DNA of 6,249 nt from Bacteroidales bacterium (GTDB lineage Bacteria; Bacteroidota; Bacteroidia; Bacteroidales; S143-33): the NCBI GenBank assembly GCA_027083655.1, contig JALWNS010000085.1, positions 1,085-7,333 of the forward strand, in the 5' to 3' direction. The position numbers were made by a program, and so were the translations under genes. The notes under the pieces were generated by a model. The model did no database searches and was not told the origin of the DNA. It saw nothing but the letters and a program-made list of their open reading frames with translations. Below are positions 1-4,903 of this stretch, piece by piece. How positions within the stretch are numbered: the stretch's first letter is position 1; each line of letters starts with the position of its first letter.

Positions 1-60
1 TTTTTTCACCACAGATTTCGCATATTTCCCCGGATTTTTTCTCCATCAAGTCTCGCTAAA
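1..60. repeat. Degenerate short-period intergenic repeat tract
   Basis: This non-coding stretch holds three loosely similar units ending in ATTT at about 10-base spacing: ACAGATTT (11-18), GCATATTT (20-27) and CCGGATTT (30-37). The tract resembles the CACCACAGATT...-type intergenic repeats I recall from Bacteroidetes genomes, here diverged. That resemblance is from memory and was not searched. I see no open frame with coding character, no RNA gene and no promoter. The tract starts at the window edge, so its left limit is unknown. Confidence 0.4.
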
Positions 61-198
61 GTCAGATCACAAAGTAGCACGAAGAAAAACGTTGTGGGCT
101 TTGTGATTAATTTTTACCGCGAAGTGGTACTAAGTCAGCTCACAAAGTAGCTCGAAGAAAAACGTTGTGGGCTTGGTGATTAATTTTTACCACGAAGT
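61..198. repeat. Two-copy 65-bp direct repeat, 73-bp period
   Basis: Bases 61-125 and 134-198 are the same 65-bp sequence with four mismatches (66/139, 79/152, 102/175, 119/192) and no indels, separated by 8 bases. In copy 1, ATCACAAAG (66-74) and CTTTGTGAT (99-107) form a perfect 9-bp inverted repeat. In copy 2 two of the four differences fall in these arms (139 and 175), and neither is compensated. Each copy also carries an AACGTT palindrome and CACGAAG-like heptamers. Neither copy has a coding frame. The unit looks like a dispersed Bacteroidetes intergenic element, but no transposase is nearby. Function unknown. Confidence 0.85.
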
Positions 199-221
199 CC
201 AGGTCTCCAGGTCCCACGAAG
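190..221. repeat. CCACGAAG pair flanking a tandem octamer
   Basis: CCACGAAG occurs at 190-197 and again at 214-221. Between them an octamer is tandemly repeated, CCAGGTCT (199-206) then CCAGGTCC (207-214). The first CCACGAAG is the tail of the second 65-bp repeat copy, so this is a small, locally rearranged continuation of the same repeat family. No function can be assigned. Confidence 0.6.
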
Positions 222-264
222 ATTAATAATAAAGACCATGCAGGCTTAGAGCCCGCATGGTCTT
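222..264 (-). terminator. Intrinsic terminator of the DUF5606 gene
   Basis: AAGACCATGC (232-241) pairs perfectly with GCATGGTCTT (255-264). After one A/C mismatch, GGC (243-245) pairs with GCC (251-253), closing a 5-base loop (246-250). Read on the minus strand, the stem lies 25 nt past the DUF5606 stop codon and is followed by a T-rich run (TATTATTAAT) rather than an unbroken T tract. No such tract follows on the plus strand, so it serves the minus-strand gene. Confidence 0.78.
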
Positions 265-289
265 GTAGAAAAAGTTGTTTTCTGAAATC

Positions 290-739
290 TTATTCTTCTT
301 TCTTGTCTTCTCCTTGCTGTTCTTCCTTCTCTGCTTTTTCTTGCCCTTCGCCGGAGAAATCAAGCAGACCTTTGTCCAGGAGCATGTTATACCAGCGCAG
401 GACCTTTTTCATGTCAGAGACATACACACGTTCGCGGTCGTATTCTGGCAGGATTTGTTCAAAATACTGTTTTACTTCGTCCTGTGTAATATCCTTTGGA
501 TCAGGAGCTTTGCCTCCGTTCTCCTTTTCGTGGATGCGGCGGAAGACTTCTTTTAGCTGGATATCGCCATCCTGTGTAAAAATAGCAATGTCTTCTAGCG
601 AGCTAATCTTCTGGTGCAGGAAAGCTTGCATTCGTTTACCAGTCTGCAGCGATTCTACAATAACGCCCTTGCGTGATTCTTTGATGATCTTAAACACCTC
701 TGGATAGCCGGATATTGAAACGATTTTAGTCAGATCCAT
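290..739 (-). CDS. DUF5606 family protein (conserved in Bacteroidetes)
   Basis: This 149-residue soluble protein has no signal peptide or membrane segment. The N-terminal part (residues 1-73), with KIVSISGYPEVFKIIKES, a GVIVESLQTGKR strand and the stretch SSLEDIAIFTQDGDIQLKEVF, matches my memory of DUF5606, a Bacteroidetes family of unknown function. Residues 83-128 are predicted helical. From about residue 130 the tail is almost entirely E, K, Q, D and G, so it is probably disordered. The gene is divergent from aspartate kinase across 77 bp. A TAATTTTG -7-like element lies 29 bases upstream of the ATG, no Shine-Dalgarno is visible, and a clear terminator follows. The stop is TAA. Family assignment is fairly sure; function is unknown. 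Confidence 0.88.
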   Translation of the reverse strand: MDLTKIVSISGYPEVFKIIKESRKGVIVESLQTGKRMQAFLHQKISSLEDIAIFTQDGDIQLKEVFRRIHEKENGGKAPDPKDITQDEVKQYFEQILPEYDRERVYVSDMKKVLRWYNMLLDKGLLDFSGEGQEKAEKEEQQGEDKKEE

Positions 740-767
740 GTTTCTGTGATTTAAGTTTTGTGTTTTG

Positions 768-775
768 CAAAATTA
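768..775 (-). promoter_or_regulatory. Candidate Bacteroidetes -7 element for the DUF5606 gene
   Basis: On the minus strand TAATTTTG matches the Bacteroidetes sigma-ABfr -7 consensus TAnnTTTG exactly, 28 bases before the ATG at 739. I find no TTTG at the expected -33 distance, so the call rests on one half of the promoter in an AT-rich intergenic region. Confidence 0.4.
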
Positions 776-816
776 AAACTTTTTTTGATAAGCGATTAAA
801 AAAGTGGATTGCACGC

Positions 817-1563
817 ATGGAAGTTTACAAATTCGGCGGTGCTTCGGTACGCAACGGAGAAAACATACGACAGCTGGGTCAAATACTTGCGAGTGCGCCC
901 CGGCCGCTGGTTGTTGTTGTCTCGGCCATGGGCAAGACAACCAATGCCCTAGAGCGTATAGTTGATGCGTACTTTTTCCACAACCGTGACTGGCAGGAAG
1001 AATTAAATGCGTTGAAAAATTACCATTTCACTGTAGCCCGAGAGTTGTTTAATGAGAATAATAAAGTTCTCGCACATCTTGAGGGATTATTTTCCAGCCT
1101 TGAGGCTATTCTTACAACCCAGCCCTCAATGAATTATGATTATGATTATGACCGCATTGTGCACTTTGGCGAGCTTTTGTCCACAACCATAATCAGTCAT
1201 TACCTCAATGACATTGGAATAAAGAACACATGGCTTGATGCACGTAGTGTGATAAAAACAGACAGTAATTACCGCCAGGCTAATATTGATTGGGACATTA
1301 CAGGACAACTGATCAAACAGAAAATTGACTTCCGGGACACAGACCTGTACATAACACAGGGGTTTATAGCCTCAGACCATAACGGCCAGCCCGTGACCCT
1401 TGGCCGTGAGGGTTCTGATTTTTCCGCGGCAATTTTTGCATGGGCGCTGGAGGCTAGCAAGCTTACGGTATGGAAAGATGTTGACGGTATTTACTCGGCT
1501 GACCCAAAATATTACCCTGAAGCCAGGCGCTTTGACCGTCTTTCGTACCGTGAGACAACATAG
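817..1563 (+). CDS. Aspartate kinase, N-terminal catalytic fragment up to the TAG
   Basis: If the TAG terminates, this 248-residue product holds most of the amino-acid-kinase fold. Visible are the nucleotide-site KFGGAS (residues 5-10), VVSAMGKTTN (34-43), the aspartate-site region FGELLS (117-122), TQGFIASD (180-187), TLGREGSDFSAA (194-205; TLGRGGSD in many other phyla) and WKDVDGIYSADP (219-230). It lacks the final roughly 50 residues of the kinase domain, including the LAYYGAKVIHPKTL helix region, and the entire ACT region, so it is unlikely to be active alone. Residues 106-112 (NYDYDYD) come from three exact tandem ATTATG hexamers (1133-1150). No convincing Shine-Dalgarno precedes ATG 817. 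A longer start at GTG 760 is possible but less likely. Confidence 0.7.
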   Translation: MEVYKFGGASVRNGENIRQLGQILASAPRPLVVVVSAMGKTTNALERIVDAYFFHNRDWQEELNALKNYHFTVARELFNENNKVLAHLEGLFSSLEAILTTQPSMNYDYDYDRIVHFGELLSTTIISHYLNDIGIKNTWLDARSVIKTDSNYRQANIDWDITGQLIKQKIDFRDTDLYITQGFIASDHNGQPVTLGREGSDFSAAIFAWALEASKLTVWKDVDGIYSADPKYYPEARRFDRLSYRETT

Positions 1564-2070
1564 CTGGCTTATTACGGGGCAAAAGTCATTCATCCAAAGA
1601 CCCTCAAGCCCCTGAAGGACAAATCAATTCCACTTTATGTACGGTCCTTTATCCACCCAGATAAAGGAGGCACAATAATAACAGACTTTGCACAGGACCT
1701 GGAGCCCAGGATGCCTGTAGTCATTGTCAAGGAAGAGCAGACATTGATTAGTGTCAGTCATAGCGACGGTAGCTTCATCACAGAGCCGGATATGGAGCGT
1801 ATCTTTTCAATAATCAACCGCCATAAGATAAACAACAATGTGATGCAACGATCTGCCCTGAGCCTGTCCTTTTGTGTGGATTATCACCGCGTACACCTGC
1901 CTTCACTGATAGAGGACCTCAAGCGCCTTTTTAGGGTGAAGTACAACACAGGCCTGAGGCTTATAACAATACGCCATTATGACATGGAGACCATAAAAAA
2001 AATGACTGCTGGTAAAGATATCCTTCTTCACCAGCAGTCAAGGACAAATGCTTATTTTGTTGTGCGTTAG
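1564..2070 (+). CDS. Aspartate kinase, C-terminal fragment with ACT regulatory region
   Basis: Downstream of the TAG the same frame stays open for 168 codons. It completes the kinase domain (LAYYGAKVIHPKTLKPL and onwards) and then the ACT region (MPVVIVKEEQTLISVSHSDG to the end), which in this family binds allosteric amino-acid inhibitors and forms the dimer interface. The first in-frame ATG is at 1711, residue 299 of the intact protein. It lies exactly at the linker between the domains and has GGAG about 8 bases upstream. Translation from there would give 119 residues, essentially a free ACT subunit. The last 25 or so codons also encode the terminator of the convergent gene. Whether this fragment is expressed separately cannot be seen from sequence. 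Confidence 0.6.
   Translation: MAYYGAKVIHPKTLKPLKDKSIPLYVRSFIHPDKGGTIITDFAQDLEPRMPVVIVKEEQTLISVSHSDGSFITEPDMERIFSIINRHKINNNVMQRSALSLSFCVDYHRVHLPSLIEDLKRLFRVKYNTGLRLITIRHYDMETIKKMTAGKDILLHQQSRTNAYFVVR
1995..2040 (-). terminator. Intrinsic terminator of the acyl-CoA synthetase, inside aspartate kinase
   Basis: TGACTGCTGGT (2003-2013) and ACCAGCAGTCA (2030-2040) form a perfect 11-bp inverted repeat around a 16-base loop. On the minus strand the stem starts 31 bases past the synthetase stop and is followed at once by eight T residues (complement of A 1995-2002), the classic rho-independent form. On the plus strand no T tract follows, so the signal is directional. It is embedded in the last codons of the convergent aspartate kinase frame. 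Confidence 0.85.
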
Positions 2071-2071
2071 A

Positions 2072-3850
2072 CTATTCTTTGAACATCTCTTCGATCAGGT
2101 CCTTATATTTCTCATTGAGCACACGGCGGCGTTTCTTCAGAGTAGGAGAAAGCTCGCCTGTACCTGGAGACCATTGATCTGCTACCAGGCGGATAGGTCC
2201 AATTTTTTCATAAGATGCCAGCATTTTGTTAATTCTATTGACCTCGTCTTTGATCAGCTTAATAACTTCAGGCTTAGCTATAAGATCCTGGTTATCATTA
2301 TACTGAATATTATTATCCTGTGCCCACTTGCGCAGAGCTTCAAAATTTGGAACTATAATAGCTCCTGGCATCTTTTGGTTCATACCCAGAACAAAGGCTT
2401 GCTCGATGTACATAGATGATTGCAAGTGATTCTCTATTGGCTGTGGTGCGATATATTTACCGTTCTTAAGCTTGAAGATTTCTTTCTTACGGTCTGTAAT
2501 GTATAAGAATCCATCTTCATCAATATAGCCCACATCACCAGTATGGAACCAACCTTGTTCGTCGATAACTTCCCGTGTTTTTTCCTCATCCTTGTAGTAC
2601 CCCTTCATCAAATTAGGACCTTTGAATAATATTTCTCCATCATCAGCGATTTTCAGTTCCTGCTCCGGTCCAATCTTAGGTCCAACAGAACCGATTTTTA
2701 TGCCATACTTAGGATTGTTAACAGAAATAACAGGAGCTGTTTCTGTCAGGCCATAACCTTCGAGTACGGTAAATCCGGCGCCCCAGAATATACGGTTGAG
2801 CTGGGGATCCAGTTTTGCTCCACCAGAGATGATAAATCTTACTCTGCCACCAACTGCTTTACGCCACTGTGAGAAAATAATTGTATCTGCCAGGGCCAGA
2901 CGTGTCTTATATAACAATCCGTTACTAAAGTCAAATTTCTTTGCTAAATCAAGAGCCCAGAAGAATAGTTTACGTTTTGTACCCTCAAGCTGGTTACCTT
3001 TGGCAACAATCTTGTCATATATGCGTTCCAACACACGTGGTACAGTAGCAAAAATGGTTGGTTTAACCTCCTTCATGTTGTCACCTATTTTATGGAGGCC
3101 CTCGGCATAATACGTGCTAATACCGGCAAACTGATAAACATAATTTACAACACGCTCAAGAGAGTGGCAAATAGGCAAGAAGCTCAGCCCCACATCCTCA
3201 GGTCCAATAGGGACCAGGTCAATAACACGGTGAACTTGGTACATAAAATTCCAGTGTGTGAGCATGACACCTTTTGCCAGTCCTGTTGTACCTGAAGTGT
3301 AGAGAATGGATACAACATCATCTTTGTCTATACTATCTCTAATCTCACGTAATTTATTATAATTTTCATCGTTAGCGTTGTTCATACCCAGTTGCATAAT
3401 CTCAGACCAGTGCGGTGCGCCTTCAACTTTGTCAAAGGTATAAACATTTTTTATCCTGTCTATTTGATCGGCTATGGGCTTAATTTTCTGATACAAAACC
3501 TTGTCTGCAACAAACACAAGGACTGATTCACTGTGAGAGAGGATATGTTTGAACTCCTCTTCTGTAATTGTGGTATAAATGGGCACGTGTATCATTCCAA
3601 CTTGTGCTGCGCCCATATCGACAAAATTCCACTCAGGACGGTTATTGGTAATAGTAGCTATCTTATCTCCTGGCTTAAGCCCCATCTGCAAAAAGCCAAT
3701 ACTCAGATAATCAGCTATATCCTTATACTGCTGAGGACTGTATTTAACCCATTGACCGTCCTGCTTATAAGCAAAGAAATCTTCTTTGTCACCGAAGAGC
3801 TCGATAGCTCTATCGATCATTTCAAAAACACGGGTAGCTTGTTGTGGCAT
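2072..3850 (-). CDS. Long-chain fatty-acid-CoA ligase (AMP-forming)
   Basis: This 592-residue adenylate-forming enzyme activates fatty acids to acyl-CoA via an acyl-adenylate, feeding lipid synthesis or beta-oxidation. Motifs lie in the expected order: P-loop YTSGTTGLAKGVMLTH (184-199), PRVLERIYDK (271-280), GYGLTETAPV (365-374), GWFHTGDVG (433-441), and the hinge/linker DRKKEIFKLKNGKYIAP (453-469). The C-terminal TPTLK-type motif is SPTLKKRRRV (568-577), with the probable catalytic lysine at 572 or 573. The length and the TLKxRR ending fit the long-chain (FadD15/LACS-like) branch rather than acetyl-CoA synthetase. No membrane segment is seen, so it is probably cytosolic or peripheral. The start is clear, with a good promoter just upstream; the stop is TAG, one base from the aspartate kinase stop. 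Chain-length specificity cannot be read from sequence. Confidence 0.95.
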   Translation of the reverse strand: MPQQATRVFEMIDRAIELFGDKEDFFAYKQDGQWVKYSPQQYKDIADYLSIGFLQMGLKPGDKIATITNNRPEWNFVDMGAAQVGMIHVPIYTTITEEEFKHILSHSESVLVFVADKVLYQKIKPIADQIDRIKNVYTFDKVEGAPHWSEIMQLGMNNANDENYNKLREIRDSIDKDDVVSILYTSGTTGLAKGVMLTHWNFMYQVHRVIDLVPIGPEDVGLSFLPICHSLERVVNYVYQFAGISTYYAEGLHKIGDNMKEVKPTIFATVPRVLERIYDKIVAKGNQLEGTKRKLFFWALDLAKKFDFSNGLLYKTRLALADTIIFSQWRKAVGGRVRFIISGGAKLDPQLNRIFWGAGFTVLEGYGLTETAPVISVNNPKYGIKIGSVGPKIGPEQELKIADDGEILFKGPNLMKGYYKDEEKTREVIDEQGWFHTGDVGYIDEDGFLYITDRKKEIFKLKNGKYIAPQPIENHLQSSMYIEQAFVLGMNQKMPGAIIVPNFEALRKWAQDNNIQYNDNQDLIAKPEVIKLIKDEVNRINKMLASYEKIGPIRLVADQWSPGTGELSPTLKKRRRVLNEKYKDLIEEMFKE

Positions 3851-3875
3851 AACTGATTATGTTAGAATTTACGTC

Positions 3876-3905
3876 CAAAATTATATAAAATTTATAAAAA
3901 ACAAA
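3876..3905 (-). promoter_or_regulatory. Bacteroidetes-type promoter of the acyl-CoA synthetase
   Basis: On the minus strand TTTG (3902-3905) is followed after 18 bases by TAATTTTG (3876-3883). This agrees with the Bacteroidetes housekeeping sigma consensus (-33 TTTG, about 19 nt, -7 TAnnTTTG). The -7 box ends 25 bases before the ATG at 3850, giving a short leader. The gene can therefore be transcribed independently of ispH even though both lie on the same strand 80 bp apart. Confidence 0.65.
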
Positions 3906-3930
3906 AACCTTAGTACAAGACTACCCTTTT

Positions 3931-4815
3931 CTACTCTATTTCAAACTTTTGTGCAAGATAGTCTTTAACTTTTTGCATTAACCATTGAGGCGTGGATGTG
4001 GCTCCACATATACCCACAGTATCATCTGGTCTAAACCATGAAAAATCAATCTCCTCAGGCGAGCTAATAAAATATGTATTGGGGTTGACCTGTTTACATA
4101 CGCCATAAAGCATCTTGCCATTGGAGCTTTTCTTACCACTAACAAAGAGCACCACGTCCTTGTCTTTGCAGAAAGTTTGCAGCTCCCTATCCCTGTGTGA
4201 TACCTGGCGGCATATTGTGTCATAATATTTGAATGGTACTTGTTCCTTACCTAAGGCTATTTTCATTCTCTTTCCTATCTCACTGACTATCTGGTAAAAA
4301 AGCTTTAGATTCTTTGTTGTCTGCGCAAAAAGAGCAACAGGACGGGTAAAATCTATATTGTCCAGGTCATCCAATCCTTGTATAACGATTGCTTCGTAAT
4401 TTGTCTGGGACCTGAGGCCTATAACTTCAGGATGGTTAGGTTTGCCGAAGATAACGACCTGTCCTCCTTGTTCTTTCATATCAAGGTAAACCTGACGGAT
4501 TTGGTTTTGCAGGCGAAGAACCACAGGACAACTAGCATCTATCAACTTGATGTTATTTTCGTATGCAATCTTATAAGTCTCAGTTGGTTCCCCATGTGCA
4601 CGGATAAGCACCTGTGTATCTTTTAATTGCTTAAGTTTTTCATGATCAATAACCTCGAGGCCCATCTCTGTTAGACGCTTGACTTCTTGCTCATTATGTA
4701 CTATATCTCCCAAGACATAAAGATGACCTTGTTCTCTAAGTATAGATTCGGCTTTATTGATAGCATAAACGACACCAAAACAAAAACCAGATTGAATGTC
4801 AATTCTTACTTTCAT
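3931..4815 (-). CDS. ispH: 4-hydroxy-3-methylbut-2-enyl diphosphate reductase (IspH/LytB)
   Basis: IspH is the last enzyme of the MEP isoprenoid pathway. It reduces HMBPP to IPP and DMAPP using an oxygen-sensitive iron-sulfur cluster. All three cluster cysteines are present: Cys12 (GFCFGVVYAI), Cys96 (DASCPVV) and Cys202 (DTICRQVSHRD). The substrate-site residues are too: His40 (IVHNEQEV), His74 (RAHGEP), His128 and Glu130 (NHPEVIG), Thr166-Thr167 (AQTT), Ser230-Ser231-Asn232 (SSNGKML) and Ser274 (GATSTPQW). The 294-residue length is normal, and the N-terminus starts right before the first cluster motif, which supports ATG 4815. The gene lies upstream of the acyl-CoA synthetase on the same strand and is divergent from the AI-2E gene. 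The stop is TAG. No promoter matching the consensus was found. Confidence 0.97.
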   Translation of the reverse strand: MKVRIDIQSGFCFGVVYAINKAESILREQGHLYVLGDIVHNEQEVKRLTEMGLEVIDHEKLKQLKDTQVLIRAHGEPTETYKIAYENNIKLIDASCPVVLRLQNQIRQVYLDMKEQGGQVVIFGKPNHPEVIGLRSQTNYEAIVIQGLDDLDNIDFTRPVALFAQTTKNLKLFYQIVSEIGKRMKIALGKEQVPFKYYDTICRQVSHRDRELQTFCKDKDVVLFVSGKKSSNGKMLYGVCKQVNPNTYFISSPEEIDFSWFRPDDTVGICGATSTPQWLMQKVKDYLAQKFEIE

Positions 4816-4825
4816 TTTAATAAAA

Positions 4826-4849
4826 TTTATCCTTTATTTACAGGATAAA
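4826..4849. repeat. Inverted repeat upstream of ispH (possible operator)
   Basis: TTTATCC (4826-4832) and GGATAAA (4843-4849) form a perfect 7-bp inverted repeat around a 10-base spacer, only 10 bases upstream of the ispH ATG in the divergent intergenic region. It could be an operator or a hairpin in the ispH leader. AT-rich chance pairing is possible. Confidence 0.35.
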
Positions 4850-4865
4850 GAAAGTCAAAACTTTC
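4850..4865. repeat. Second inverted repeat abutting the first
   Basis: GAAAGT (4850-4855) and ACTTTC (4860-4865) pair perfectly around CAAA, starting at the base after the 4826-4849 repeat. It lies mid-way between the divergent ispH and AI-2E starts, where a shared regulatory site would be expected. Nothing identifies a binding protein. Confidence 0.3.
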
Positions 4866-4903
4866 AATTTAGGGGAATTATTAAAAACTAAAAACTCCAA
4901 AAA

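Larger units (their letters stand above)
817..2070 (+). pseudogene. lysC: Monofunctional aspartate kinase interrupted by an in-frame TAG
   Basis: Aspartate kinase phosphorylates L-aspartate with ATP, the first step towards lysine/diaminopimelate, threonine and methionine. The frame from ATG 817 to TAG 2068-2070 spans 417 positions, a normal length for the family, and shows the whole kinase-plus-ACT architecture. One codon, position 249 (1561-1563), is TAG. It falls in the normally conserved context REAxELAYYGAxVIHPKT, here RETT-stop-LAYYGAKVIHPKT. The missing residue is probably Glu, so a single GAG-to-TAG change would explain it. The frame is otherwise uninterrupted. TAG also ends this gene, the acyl-CoA synthetase and ispH, so code reassignment is unlikely. 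It is a recent nonsense mutation, a sequence error, or a split gene. I prefer ATG 817, directly before VYKFGGAS, over GTG 760, whose extra 19 residues look non-conserved. Confidence 0.85.

Noticed and set aside
1..289. CRISPR array
   Set aside because: There are only two long copies with an 8-base separator, no uniform spacers and no cas genes in the window.
275..707. Plus-strand open frames opposite the DUF5606 gene
   Set aside because: They are shadows of the minus-strand gene, with low-complexity F/L- and S-rich translations arising from its acidic codons and no family resemblance.
752..760. TAAGTTTTG as an aspartate kinase promoter -7 element
   Set aside because: It misses the TAnnTTTG spacing by one base and has no -33 partner in the right place; not supportable.
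760..816. GTG 760 as the aspartate kinase start
   Set aside because: It adds 19 residues (FCKIKTFFDKRLKK...) before the universally N-terminal VYKFGGAS motif and would overlap the space needed for promoter and leader. ATG 817 fits the family.
1133..1150. ATTATG x3 tandem repeat as a phase-variation tract
   Set aside because: A hexamer preserves the frame, and it encodes a YDYDYD stretch of the kind seen in homologues before the GELLS motif. It cannot switch the gene off.
1561..2070. TAG as a reassigned sense codon (Gln, pyrrolysine or similar)
   Set aside because: TAG also ends the aspartate kinase itself at a normal C-terminus, and it ends the acyl-CoA synthetase and ispH at normal lengths. 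Genuine reassignment would fuse or extend these.
2155..2208. Plus-strand terminator for aspartate kinase inside the synthetase 3' end (CGCCTG/CAGGCG with a later T run)
   Set aside because: The arms are six bases around a 25-base gap, with competing pairings, and the T run starts about 12 bases after the stem.
3892..3923. Terminator between ispH and the acyl-CoA synthetase
   Set aside because: The only stem (TAGT/ACTA, 3911-3914 and 3920-3923) has four A/T-rich pairs. The T-rich stretch after it is better explained as part of the promoter region.
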